Shown in pieces: positions 35,448 through 44,233 of a stretch of 64,000 nucleotides of DNA. Below the pieces are notes generated by a model. That model had not been told where the DNA came from and made no database searches. It saw nothing but the letters and a program-made list of their open reading frames with translations. Numbering within the stretch: the stretch's first letter is position 1; every line of letters begins with the position of its first letter. Source of the DNA: Cellvibrionaceae bacterium AOL6 (lineage in GTDB: Bacteria; Pseudomonadota; Gammaproteobacteria; Pseudomonadales; Cellvibrionaceae); assembly GCA_003265435.1 (NCBI GenBank), contig NOXC01000001.1, forward strand, positions 496,001 to 560,000. Reading direction: 5' to 3'. A program made the translations under genes and the position numbers.

Positions 35448-37447
35448 GCACGCGCCTAACCGCCGTTGCCGCCCTCATCGGGTCGCTGGTATCGGTCGAC
35501 GCTGTCGCCAAACGTGAAGAGCCGCTCACTGCAGTGGCTGACCTGCGTTATGGCTCGGCGCTCTATCAGTATTACCTCGATGACTACATGAGCGCGCTGA
35601 CCGAACTTCTGGTTGCCAAAGAACGGCGAGCGATTCTGGGTCACGGCGATAACCCGGAAATCATGGAAGGCGGCCTGGCTATGGGTTATGGCATGGAGCG
35701 CTACGCCAGTGATATCTTCGAGCGCCTACTCGAGGGCAATCGCTCGGTGGAAGTGCGCGACGCTGCGTGGCTCTATCTCGCCAAATTGCGTTATGCCAAA
35801 CAGGATTATCCACGCGCACTCGGCGCGCTCGATAATATCAGCGAAGAGCCTGAAACCATCGTTGCCGAAGACGCGAACGCGCTGCGCATCAATGTTTTGA
35901 TTCACGAAAATAGAATTGAAGACGCCGCGACCCTGCTGGAACGTTCCCAGCTCAGCGAGCGTTGGTTGCCGTATTTCTATTTCAACCTCGGTTCCGCGTT
36001 TGCTCGTAACGGGCAGTATGCTCGGGCCGTGGGCTACTTCGAGTACTTAACCCGAGAAGCCTACGAAAAAGAAGAGTTTCGGGCGCTTTACGATAAAGCC
36101 ATGACCGCTTCGGGCTACGCCTATCTTTTTCAGGAGCAGTACGAGCAGTCTCGTAAACAGTTTTCCCGTGTGCGGCTGACCAGTGCACTCTCCAACCGCG
36201 CGTTGCTGGGTTACGGCTGGGCTTCCGCTCAGATGGGCGAGTACGAAGAGGCGCTCAAGCCCTGGCTGCATTTGTCGCAGAGCAAGCTGGTTGATGAAAA
36301 CAATCAGGAAGCTCTGCTGGCGGTGCCCTATGCCTACGAAAAAATGGGGCATGAAGGGCAGGCTCTGCGCGCCTACCAAAGCGCCGAAGCGAGCTTTTCG
36401 GAAGAGCTGCGCAAAATTGATGAAGTCTTGTTCGCACTCAACGACGAAGAACTGCTTGCCGCGCTGAAGATCGAGGCAGAAGGTCAGCTCGATTGGATGA
36501 GTTTTGCCGCAGAAAAAGAACTCTCTCCCCAGCTCACGTATCTGATTGGTCTCTTTACGCAGGACGAATTCCACGGCTCCGTGCAGGACCTCAAAGATTT
36601 GATTGCGCTTCGTCGCTTGCTTCGTGACTGGCAGGACCGCCTCACCTTCTACGGTGCGATGCTGGACAATCGCGAAGGCAGCCGTGAAGAATATCGTGCG
36701 TATCTCGAAAGCTCGAACATCAAAGCGCGCATCGCCGACATGCGGGCCGAGCGTGCGGAACTTGCCGAACGCATCGAGCGTATTGGCGCTGACAAGAATT
36801 ACTTTGCACTGGCGACAGGCGAAGAGGCGGATTTAATCGAGCGCGTCCTGCGTGGTCAACGCAACATTGATGCGCTGCGCGAGAGCGACCCCTTTATCGA
36901 CGAATATGAAGAGTCCTTGCGGCGTTATCGTGGCATTCTGCTCTGGCAGACCAGCGAAGAATTTGGCGATCGTTTGTGGCAGAGCATCAAAACACTGAAT
37001 CAGCTCGATGGCGCCATTGCTGAAGTGGCCGAAGTCGAAGCGCGTGTGGACGCGCTTATGAACGAAGCACCGGACCTTGGCCCCTGGCGCCAACAGATGG
37101 ACGACGCCAATGCCGAATTGAGTACGCTGCTTGCGCGTATCGAAGCCGCGATTAATCGCAATGAGCGCGATTTGAAAACGCGCGTTATCAGCATACTGCA
37201 GGGTCAGCGTATTCGCCTTGGCAACTATCAGGCCCAGGCGCGTCTCAGTGTGGCGCGATTGCTGGATAAAACGCTGCAGGCGCACGAAGATGCGGAGTTC
37301 GAAAAACTCAAAACACAGAGCCAAACGCCTGCGCTTCCGAATGATGCCGCTGAGCCCGCAGACAATCCCACGCCTGATTCGCCAAATCCGGCAGACAGCC
37401 CAGAGGCTGAATCGGGTTCGGACGCCTCGCCGGAGGTGCTGCCGTGA
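35435..37447 (+). CDS. Large exported helical-repeat (TPR-like) protein
   Basis: 670 residues. Sec signal (LTAVAALIGSLVSVDAVA|KREE). TPR-like helical pairs run from about 35 to 320 (LRYGSALYQYYLDDYMSALTELLVAKE; PYFYFNLGSAFARNGQYARAVGYFEYL; RALLGYGWASAQMGEYEEALKPW). A long helical/coiled-coil section follows (about 400-620; IADMRAERAELAERIERIGADKNYF), with a Pro/Asp/Glu-rich disordered tail (PADNPTPDSPNPADSPEAES). Resembles the periplasmic TPR components (GltD/AgmU class) of the Agl-Glt machinery. It overlaps the following gene in a GTGA junction. Confidence 0.75.
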   Translation: MGALSTRLTAVAALIGSLVSVDAVAKREEPLTAVADLRYGSALYQYYLDDYMSALTELLVAKERRAILGHGDNPEIMEGGLAMGYGMERYASDIFERLLEGNRSVEVRDAAWLYLAKLRYAKQDYPRALGALDNISEEPETIVAEDANALRINVLIHENRIEDAATLLERSQLSERWLPYFYFNLGSAFARNGQYARAVGYFEYLTREAYEKEEFRALYDKAMTASGYAYLFQEQYEQSRKQFSRVRLTSALSNRALLGYGWASAQMGEYEEALKPWLHLSQSKLVDENNQEALLAVPYAYEKMGHEGQALRAYQSAEASFSEELRKIDEVLFALNDEELLAALKIEAEGQLDWMSFAAEKELSPQLTYLIGLFTQDEFHGSVQDLKDLIALRRLLRDWQDRLTFYGAMLDNREGSREEYRAYLESSNIKARIADMRAERAELAERIERIGADKNYFALATGEEADLIERVLRGQRNIDALRESDPFIDEYEESLRRYRGILLWQTSEEFGDRLWQSIKTLNQLDGAIAEVAEVEARVDALMNEAPDLGPWRQQMDDANAELSTLLARIEAAINRNERDLKTRVISILQGQRIRLGNYQAQARLSVARLLDKTLQAHEDAEFEKLKTQSQTPALPNDAAEPADNPTPDSPNPADSPEAESGSDASPEVLP

Positions 37448-40341
37448 TACTGCGACACCGTCGCCTCTGTTCGTTTATCGCACTGAGTGTCTGCCTGTCC
37501 GCGTGTACGAGCGTTGAGCTTGAAGACGCTAGGTCCTACGGCCCCACTCTGGCCGATCTGCCCGCCCAACCGATTGCCGCCGAACCCGAGCCGGTTCCGC
37601 TCACCTCGCTCGACCAGATCGAAGACAGTTACCTTGCGGCGCTCGAAGTCGCTCAGGACCCGAATGTCCGCCACCAGATTCTCGTACGCCTGGCCGACAT
37701 TGAAATGGCGCGCAGCGAAACGGCACAGGTGGATGCGACGGAACAGCGGGCTTTTTTCACCGACGCCATTACGATGTATGAGCAGCTGATTGCGGCCAAT
37801 GCCCAGCGAGAGGGCCCACAAGCCGCAGCGAACAACGAGCGCTTGATGTACCAGTTGTCGAAAGCCTACGCGCTCGACGGTCAAATCGAAGAATCGAACG
37901 CCGTGCTGGACAACCTCGTCACCGACTTCCCGGAAAGCGCCTTCGCAGCCGAAGCGGACTTCCGACGGGCCGAGTTGGCTTTCTCCAACGCGGACTATGC
38001 AACGGCGGAACTGCTCTACGCCAAAGTGATGGCCGCGGGAGACGACACACCGTTCTACACCAACGCGGTGTACATGAACGGGTGGTCGCAGTTTAAGCAG
38101 AACGATTATCGCAAGAGCATTCGCTCCTTTACCGAAGTGCTCGATCGCACGCTCGGCGACAGCGACAGTTTCGACGGCCTGTCCAACAGCCAAACCAACC
38201 TCGCCAAAGACACGCTGCGTATTCTGAGTATCGTGTTCAGTTATCTCGACGGTGCGGAAACGATCACCGAGGTCTACAACAGCTTGGGGCAGCGAGCCTA
38301 TCAGTACATGCTTTACGCCAACCTCGGCGAGCTGTATTTCGAGCAGGACCGCTTCCGAGACAGTGCCGATACCTATCTGCATTACGTAGAAGAATTTCCG
38401 AATACCGAGCAGAGCCCGGCCTTCAGCGTAAAAGCCATCGAAATGTACGAGCAGGGTGGCTTTCCCAGCCTCGTGTTGCCGGCGAAGGAAGATTTCATTC
38501 GTCTCTACGGCGCCTACAGTGATTACTGGAAAGCGCGCGACGAAGAAAAACGCAAAGCGCTGGAGCCCTACCTGAAGACCTATCTGGTTGAACTGTCCAG
38601 TTACTACCATGCCGAAGGTCAAGCGCTCGAGCAGGCCAACACGCAATATCAGCAGGCCTTGGCGGCAGGCGAAAAACCGAAGAAGCAACCTGAGGCACCG
38701 CAGCCTAACTTCCTGCGTGCAGCAGAGCTTTATGGTGAATATACCTTCACTTTCCCGCAGGACCCGACCACACCGGAAATGACCTTCCTTCAGGGCGAGG
38801 CCTTTTATTCTGCTCAGCGTCTGCCTGAGGCCGTCGAGAAATTTGATCAGGTGGCGTATCAATATCTCGACCCCAAGCGTGGTGCCGATGCGGGGTATAA
38901 CTCCATCCTGATATTGGGCGAACTGGTGACGCTTACGGCAGGCAGCGAAGACGCCGAGGTTCAGCAAACCCACCTGCGCTGGCAGGGGCAAAAAATCGAC
39001 AGCGCCATTAACTTCTCGGATTACTACAGCACGGACCCTCGTGCAGTACCGGTGCTGACCAAAGCCGCGCAGGAATTGTTTGAACAACAAGAACTCGCGC
39101 GCGCCGCGACGATTGCACAGCGCCTAACGGAATGGCAGCCGCCACAAAGCGCTGAATTGCAAAAAACCGCCTGGTTGATTCTCGCTCACGCACGCTTCGA
39201 CCTCGAACAATATGCCGAGGCGGAATGGGCCTATCGCGAATTACTGACGCGACTGCCGGCGAACGATCCTCAGCGCGCAGAAATCACGGATCGCATCGCG
39301 GCGAGCATGTACCGCCAGGCGGAATTTCAGCTCGCCACAGGTGATCGCGCGGGGGCCACGGTATTGCTGTTAAGCATTCGCGACGTGGCACCGAGTTCGG
39401 AAATTGCGGCAACTGCAACTTACGATGCCATCAACCACATGATTGACATGGGCGACTGGCAAGGTGCCGAACGCGAACTGGATTATTTCAAAGCGAATTA
39501 CCCGAACCACGAATTGGCCAATACCCTGACGCCCAAATACGCACTGGTGTATCAGGAAAGTGCACAGTGGGGCAAAGCGGCCGGTATCTTAAGTGCATTA
39601 GCGCTTTCTGGTGACCCGGAAGCCCAACGCACCTCGTTGTATCTGGCCGCGGAATTGTACGAGCGTTCAGGTGACCTGGAGCAGGCCATAGAACATTACC
39701 GTAAATACGCGCACACCTATCCCGAACCTTTCGACATTGCGACGGAAGCGCGTTATCACATGGTGTTGCTGTACGAGCAGACAAATGAACCTCAGAAGAA
39801 AGATTTCTGGCTTCGCAAACTGATCGAAGAAGACGCTAAAGCCGGCAGCGAAAGCACCTTGCGTTCGCGCTCCCTCGCGACCATGGCCATGGCCAAATTC
39901 GCCAACGATGAGTTTGAAACGTTCTCGGCGATACGTCTGACATTACCGATCAAGAAAAGCATGAAGCGCAAAAAAGAGGCGATGGACAGCGCACTGGCGT
40001 ACTACAAAGACATCATGGACTCCGGCATAGCGGAATACGTGACGGAAGCGAACCACCGCATTGCGGAAATTTATGCCACGCTGAGTCGCGATCTGATGGA
40101 TTCGCAGCGTCCCGCCGGGCTCGATATGCTGGCCTTGGAGCAATACGAAATTCTGCTTGAAGAACAGGCTTACCCCTTCGAGGAAAAAGCCATCGGTTTG
40201 TATGAGGCGAATACGGCACGAACGCAGAAAGGCGTCTATGATGATTGGGTCAAGGCGAGTTTCGCCGACCTCGCAAAAATACTTCCAGCACGGTATGGCA
40301 AGCAGGAAGTGAAGGTGGAGGTCAGCGATGAGATTTTCTAA
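37444..40341 (+). CDS. Giant TPR lipoprotein of Agl/Glt-like operon
   Basis: 965 residues, GTG start 37444. Signal and lipobox LSAC (Cys about 21) predict anchoring in the outer or inner membrane. Nearly the whole protein is TPR/Sel1-like helical repeats, e.g. NERLMYQLSKAYALDGQIEESNAVLDNLV, AADFRRAELAFSNADYATAELLYAKVM, LYLAAELYERSGDLEQAIEHYRKYAHTYPEP (all in parts), with a YfgC/BamD-like pattern of F-P-x-S between repeats. The size and lipidation fit the large TPR subunit of gammaproteobacterial Agl/Glt-like loci. It overlaps the next gene by 14 nt. A 620-codon minus-strand frame here is a shadow of the biased codons. Confidence 0.8.
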   Translation: MILRHRRLCSFIALSVCLSACTSVELEDARSYGPTLADLPAQPIAAEPEPVPLTSLDQIEDSYLAALEVAQDPNVRHQILVRLADIEMARSETAQVDATEQRAFFTDAITMYEQLIAANAQREGPQAAANNERLMYQLSKAYALDGQIEESNAVLDNLVTDFPESAFAAEADFRRAELAFSNADYATAELLYAKVMAAGDDTPFYTNAVYMNGWSQFKQNDYRKSIRSFTEVLDRTLGDSDSFDGLSNSQTNLAKDTLRILSIVFSYLDGAETITEVYNSLGQRAYQYMLYANLGELYFEQDRFRDSADTYLHYVEEFPNTEQSPAFSVKAIEMYEQGGFPSLVLPAKEDFIRLYGAYSDYWKARDEEKRKALEPYLKTYLVELSSYYHAEGQALEQANTQYQQALAAGEKPKKQPEAPQPNFLRAAELYGEYTFTFPQDPTTPEMTFLQGEAFYSAQRLPEAVEKFDQVAYQYLDPKRGADAGYNSILILGELVTLTAGSEDAEVQQTHLRWQGQKIDSAINFSDYYSTDPRAVPVLTKAAQELFEQQELARAATIAQRLTEWQPPQSAELQKTAWLILAHARFDLEQYAEAEWAYRELLTRLPANDPQRAEITDRIAASMYRQAEFQLATGDRAGATVLLLSIRDVAPSSEIAATATYDAINHMIDMGDWQGAERELDYFKANYPNHELANTLTPKYALVYQESAQWGKAAGILSALALSGDPEAQRTSLYLAAELYERSGDLEQAIEHYRKYAHTYPEPFDIATEARYHMVLLYEQTNEPQKKDFWLRKLIEEDAKAGSESTLRSRSLATMAMAKFANDEFETFSAIRLTLPIKKSMKRKKEAMDSALAYYKDIMDSGIAEYVTEANHRIAEIYATLSRDLMDSQRPAGLDMLALEQYEILLEEQAYPFEEKAIGLYEANTARTQKGVYDDWVKASFADLAKILPARYGKQEVKVEVSDEIF

Positions 40342-41002
40342 GCGCGCGCTTCTCGTATTGTGGCTAAGCACTTTGGTGGCGTGTGCGCAACTGACGTCGT
40401 CGCCGCCATCGTCCGCACCGGATCAGGCGGAAGCCGACACCGAATCGCCGGAGCTCGAGAGCCCGGTCGATGAAACACCTTTTGTCGCAATCGCTCGACC
40501 TACAACGGCAACGGCGGTGTCGATTCCACCGCAGGCGCGTGAAGAATTCGCCAATGCGCGCCAAGCCATGATTCGAGAGGATTGGGAAGGCGCGCGCGCA
40601 CAACTGCTGCTGATGAGCGAAACCTACCCGCAACTCGCTGGCATCTATACCAACCTCGGTATCGTCTACACGCAGCTCGAACAATGGGATGACGCGGAAA
40701 AAGCCTATCGTTTTGCGATAGAGAAAAACCCCTACAATTTTGATGCGGCCACCAACCTCGGTGTGTTGTTACGCGAGCGAGGCAAGTTTAAATCGGCAGC
40801 CGAAGTGTACGAGCAGGCACTGGCGCTGTGGCCTCACAATCGCACCATATTGATTAACCAGGGGGTCCTGTACGATATGTACCTGGGCAACCTGCCCGCA
40901 GCATTGGAAAGTTTTGAACTGGCACAAAAACTCGATGTTGAAGAAGACCGGCAACTCAAAGGCTGGATCATTGATCTTCAACGACGCATGAGTCAGCAGT
41001 GA
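40328..41002 (+). CDS. Short TPR lipoprotein (GltE-like)
   Basis: 224 residues with lipobox LVAC (Cys about 19), a Pro/Ser/Glu linker to about 65, and then three to four TPRs: REEFANARQAMIREDWEGARAQLLLM, LAGIYTNLGIVYTQLEQWDDAEKAYRFAIEKNPYN, FDAATNLGVLLRERGKFKSAAEVYEQAL, TILINQGVLYDMYLGNLPAALESFELA (in parts). This matches the small TPR lipoproteins of Agl/Glt (GltE/AglT type) loci. It overlaps the next gene by 4 nt (GTGA). Confidence 0.8.
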   Translation: MRFSKRALLVLWLSTLVACAQLTSSPPSSAPDQAEADTESPELESPVDETPFVAIARPTTATAVSIPPQAREEFANARQAMIREDWEGARAQLLLMSETYPQLAGIYTNLGIVYTQLEQWDDAEKAYRFAIEKNPYNFDAATNLGVLLRERGKFKSAAEVYEQALALWPHNRTILINQGVLYDMYLGNLPAALESFELAQKLDVEEDRQLKGWIIDLQRRMSQQ

Positions 41003-41307
41003 AGAGGTTCACATCCATGATGAAAATAATGTTTATTTTGGTGACATTCATACTATCGTTACATGTGCGCGCTCAGGATAGCGAAGTCGTGAACCTGGGT
41101 ACGACCATTACCGGCAATCAGGAACAGCCTAAAGTGCTGTACATCGTGCCGTGGAAACAGACGGAAGATAACCGGATTTTGGATCAGGGACTGGAGAGCC
41201 GCCTCAGCGACGTGTTCAATCACGTTGAGCGCAGTGAGCACCAGCGAGAAATCGACTATCTGCAAACCCTCGTGTCTGATCAACCCAATAACATTCAAGA
41301 AAACTAA
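40999..41307 (+). CDS. Small exported protein of unknown function
   Basis: 102 residues, GTG start in a GTGA overlap; an alternative ATG lies at 41017. The signal peptide is MMKIMFILVTFILSLHVRAQ, then DSEVVNLGTTITGNQEQPKVLYIVPWK and a charged helical tail (LESRLSDVFNHVERSEHQREIDYLQTL). The IPW motif recurs in proteins at this position in similar clusters as far as I recall. No domain is recognised. Its place between the TPR lipoprotein and TolQ-like genes suggests a periplasmic adaptor. Confidence 0.7.
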   Translation: MKRFTSMMKIMFILVTFILSLHVRAQDSEVVNLGTTITGNQEQPKVLYIVPWKQTEDNRILDQGLESRLSDVFNHVERSEHQREIDYLQTLVSDQPNNIQEN

Positions 41308-41335
41308 GCTCTATCGTTCTGGAGGCAAACTAACG

Positions 41336-41992
41336 ATGAACACCATAGTCACTTTTTTCCAAACCGGTGGCCCCTTCATGTACCCCATCGCGGTGGTACT
41401 GGTACTGGGTCTGGCCCTCGCCATTGAGCGTTGGGTGTTTCTGACCTCAGCGAAGTCCAGTAATCGCCGTGCGTTTGATCGCATGCTGCCGCTGATGAAA
41501 AAGAAAGACTACGCCGCCGTGGTAGAACTCGCGCGCAGCACCAAAGCCCCCATTGGCCGAATTGTTGCCGCCGGTATTGCACGCATGCAGCAAACGCCGC
41601 GTCGCGACGAAATTGAATACGCCATGGAAGAAGGCGTGATGGAAGCCGTGCCCCGCCTCGAAAAGCGCACCAGCTATCTGGCAACACTGGCAAACATCGC
41701 CACGTTGCTGGGTCTACTCGGTACGATTATGGGTCTGATCGCGGCGTTTACCGCCGTGGCCAATGCCGACCCCGCGGAGAAAGCCACGCTGCTTTCACAA
41801 AGTATTTCTGTGGCGATGAACACCACGGCCTTTGGTCTGATGTCAGCCATTCCCCTGCTGCTTGCGCATGCGATGATCGTTGAAAAAACCACTGAAATCG
41901 TCGACAGCCTCGAAATGGCGGGTACCAAGTGTTTGAACCTGATGTCGAATACCAACAATCTGGCCTCACGCACTCGTGCTTCCGATAAATAA
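41336..41992 (+). CDS. TolQ/ExbB/MotA-family proton channel (AglR-like)
   Basis: 218 residues, three membrane segments (about 13-32, 115-140, 155-185). Conserved proton-channel motifs are ANIATLLGLLGTIMGLIAAF (second helix) and SQSISVAMNTTAFGLMSAIP (third helix), with the Thr residues that line ExbB/TolQ pores. ATG 41336 with GGAGG upstream is chosen; the frame is open further back but overlaps the previous gene. It forms the stator pentamer that drives the TonB-like partner using proton flow. It precedes two TolR-like genes. Confidence 0.9.
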   Translation: MNTIVTFFQTGGPFMYPIAVVLVLGLALAIERWVFLTSAKSSNRRAFDRMLPLMKKKDYAAVVELARSTKAPIGRIVAAGIARMQQTPRRDEIEYAMEEGVMEAVPRLEKRTSYLATLANIATLLGLLGTIMGLIAAFTAVANADPAEKATLLSQSISVAMNTTAFGLMSAIPLLLAHAMIVEKTTEIVDSLEMAGTKCLNLMSNTNNLASRTRASDK

Positions 41993-42023
41993 CTTCGATT
42001 GACGAAACCAGCGGGCGGTAGCT

Positions 42024-42572
42024 ATGCGCAGAAGCAAATTTCGCAAAAAAGAAGCGGAACTCGACATCACATCCTTCATGAACCTGATGATCATTCTGGT
42101 TCCGGTTCTGTTGATGAGTATGGTGTTTTCTCATATTTCGGTTCTCGACCTGAAACTTCCGGATCTGGCCTCCGATTCGAAGCCGACGGATGAACCGAAA
42201 AAAGAAGCGTTGGAGCTGGTCATCGAAAACGATGAGCTGGTCATCAACTATCCCGCTGGCGCGCCACTGAAGCGACTTCCAAAAATTGAAGACGAAGAAA
42301 CAGGCGAGCTCGTGTACGACTTCGTGCTGCTCTCCACCGTACTTCAGGAAGTTAAACGCAAATTGAAAGAGCAAGGCATCGACAAGGACGACATCCTGAT
42401 TATGTCGCAACCCGATACTGATTATCAGACCATCGTCAGCGCGATGGATACCGTGCGCAGTTTTAAAGCCGTTGTGGCGGCCTCCGTTGTGGAAGCTGAA
42501 CTGTTCCCGGTGATTTCTCTCGGTGATGCACCTGTGGATGCCTCGACTCCTGCCGCACAGGAGAGCAACTAA
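42024..42572 (+). CDS. TolR/ExbD-family protein with Asn in place of channel Asp
   Basis: 182 residues. Short cytoplasmic N-terminus, one membrane helix (ITSFMNLMIILVPVLLMSMV), and a periplasmic domain (DLKLPDLASDSKP linker, then TVLQEVKRKLKEQGIDKDDILIMSQPDTDYQTIVSAMDTVRS, typical of ExbD/TolR). At the position of the essential membrane Asp (T/S-x-x-x-D in ExbD/TolR) this protein has Asn20. It is followed immediately by a second copy that keeps the Asp, so the pair may act as an asymmetric dimer. Confidence 0.88.
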   Translation: MRRSKFRKKEAELDITSFMNLMIILVPVLLMSMVFSHISVLDLKLPDLASDSKPTDEPKKEALELVIENDELVINYPAGAPLKRLPKIEDEETGELVYDFVLLSTVLQEVKRKLKEQGIDKDDILIMSQPDTDYQTIVSAMDTVRSFKAVVAASVVEAELFPVISLGDAPVDASTPAAQESN

Positions 42573-43112
42573 ATGAAGATGTCCAAACATGCCAAGCGCA
42601 TGGAACGTCATCATCGACGCAACAAAAATACCTCGAAGCTCAACCTTGTTTCCCTGATGGATATTTTCACCATTCTGGTGTTCTTCCTGCTCGTGAACTC
42701 TTCCGATGTAGAAGTGCTACAGAATGATAAAACGATCAAATTACCCGAGTCTGTGGCCGAGAAAAAACCGGCTGAAACGACGGTGGTGATGATCAACAAA
42801 GACAATATCCTGGTCGGTGGCCGCAAGGTGGCCAGCATCGAAGACGCCATCAATGATGACGATGGTGTCGTGGATGGCTTGCAAAAAGAGCTGGAGTATC
42901 TCGCCTCACGCAAGCCTTACAAAAACGAAGAGCAGGCTAAGCTCGGCCGGGATGTCAATATTCTCGCCGACAAGGACACACCCTACACCCTGCTCAAGAC
43001 TGTGATGTCGACGTGCGCAAAATCCGAGTTCCGCAATATTTCTCTGGCTGTAAGTCAGGTGGCGGATGAAAGCGAGCCTGTCGTCGTTGGCGACAGTGCG
43101 GTGGAGGGCTAG
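42573..43112 (+). CDS. TolR/ExbD-family protein, Asp-bearing (AglQ/S-like)
   Basis: 179 residues. A basic His/Arg/Lys-rich cytoplasmic N-terminus (SKHAKRMERHHRRNKNTSK) and one membrane helix with the catalytic Asp30 (LVSLMDIFTILVFFLLVNSS). The periplasmic ExbD/TolR domain carries VVMINKDNILVGGRKVAS and VNILADKDTPYTLLKTVMSTC. It starts on the base after the previous stop. Confidence 0.9.
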   Translation: MKMSKHAKRMERHHRRNKNTSKLNLVSLMDIFTILVFFLLVNSSDVEVLQNDKTIKLPESVAEKKPAETTVVMINKDNILVGGRKVASIEDAINDDDGVVDGLQKELEYLASRKPYKNEEQAKLGRDVNILADKDTPYTLLKTVMSTCAKSEFRNISLAVSQVADESEPVVVGDSAVEG

Positions 43113-43113
43113 C

Positions 43114-44070
43114 ATGGCGATGATTGCGCCCCCGAACCTGCAACTGCCATGGAGCTCGTCCGATCAGGACAATCGCCGGTATTTTCGGTATTTATTAATA
43201 CTGGGCATTCCCTTCCTGATTCTTGCGATTGCGATTCCACTGATCAATGTACCGGAGCCCGAGCGGGAAGAGCTGGAAAAGTTGCCGCCGCAGTTGGCTC
43301 AAGTGCAACTTGAAGAGCAGGAATTGCCGCCGCCACCTCCACCGCCTGAACCGGAAGAGGAAGAGCCCGAAGAAGAAAAGCCTGAGGAAAAGCCGGAAGA
43401 GCCCGAACCTGAACCCGAGCCCGAACCGGAACCACAATCGACACCCGAACCTGCTCAGTTGATCGAAGAGGCTCGCGAAGCGGCCGAAGCGGAGATCAAT
43501 CAGTTTGCGGATTCTTTGTCTGACATGCGTGAAGCCTTTGATCTGAGCGACGTCAATGCCGATGAGCTGACGCAGTCGGTCGGTGAAGCGGCAGAACTGG
43601 ATCGTTCTGTGATTACCAGTGGCGCAGCAGTGGCCAGTGGTGGCATTACCACCGCGAACATGAGCCGTAACACCGGCGGTGTGGCGCTGTCAGGAAAAGA
43701 AAACACCAAAGTGAGCAGTCAGTTGGCCGATTCCGCCGGTAAGGCAACCCAGGCCAGCAACGCACCTCCGCGTGAGCGTTCTTTCCGCAGCGACGAAGAC
43801 ATTCGCAAGGTGATGGACAAAAACAAAGGCGCGATCTTTGCGATCTACAATCGTGCCCTGCGTAAGAACCCCACCCTGGAAGGTAAGGTTGTGTTCAAGC
43901 TGGTGATCGAGCCGAATGGTAAAGTCTCCGGTGCGAGCATTGTCAGCTCTGAACTGGGTGATGCGGATCTGGAGCGGAAATTACTTGCGCGCGTGCAGCT
44001 CATCAATTTTGGTGCGTCCGACGTGTTGCAAACGACCTTGAATTACAGCTTCGACTTCCTGCCGTACTAG
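43114..44070 (+). CDS. TonB-like protein with AgmX/PglI-type C-terminus
   Basis: 318 residues from ATG 43114. One N-terminal membrane helix (YLLILGIPFLILAIAIPLI). A long rigid Pro/Glu spacer follows (PPPPPPPEPEEEEPEEEKP, then repeated EPEP to about 115), then a linker with ASGGITTANMSRNTGGVALSG. The C-terminal AgmX/PglI-TonB domain (about 225-318) has VMDKNKGAIFAIYNRALRKN and GKVVFKLVIEPNGKVSGASI. It should transmit stator movement across the periplasm to the TPR lipoproteins. Last gene of the operon, followed by a strong terminator. Confidence 0.9.
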   Translation: MAMIAPPNLQLPWSSSDQDNRRYFRYLLILGIPFLILAIAIPLINVPEPEREELEKLPPQLAQVQLEEQELPPPPPPPEPEEEEPEEEKPEEKPEEPEPEPEPEPEPQSTPEPAQLIEEAREAAEAEINQFADSLSDMREAFDLSDVNADELTQSVGEAAELDRSVITSGAAVASGGITTANMSRNTGGVALSGKENTKVSSQLADSAGKATQASNAPPRERSFRSDEDIRKVMDKNKGAIFAIYNRALRKNPTLEGKVVFKLVIEPNGKVSGASIVSSELGDADLERKLLARVQLINFGASDVLQTTLNYSFDFLPY

Positions 44071-44090
44071 CGCGGGGAGTCTTTCAGACG

Positions 44091-44130
44091 AAGCCAGTTT
44101 GTCGTGAATGCGCAAACTGGCTTTTTTATT
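44091..44130 (+). terminator. Rho-independent terminator closing the Agl/Glt-like operon
   Basis: Perfect 11-bp arms AAGCCAGTTTG (44091-44101) and CAAACTGGCTT (44113-44123) are followed by T-rich sequence to about 44130. Confidence 0.9.
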
Positions 44131-44233
44131 TGCAGCGCCCAGCGATGGCCGCTGCGCCATCCGATACGCAGCCTCATGCGTAAATCAGTTCCACGGCGTG
44201 CAGACGGCAGCGTCCTACATTGCGGAGGAGAAC

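Noticed and set aside
37228-39090. 620-codon minus-strand frame opposite the TPR genes
   Set aside because: A shadow of biased codons. The plus strand has signal peptides, a lipobox, TPR repeats and coupled starts.
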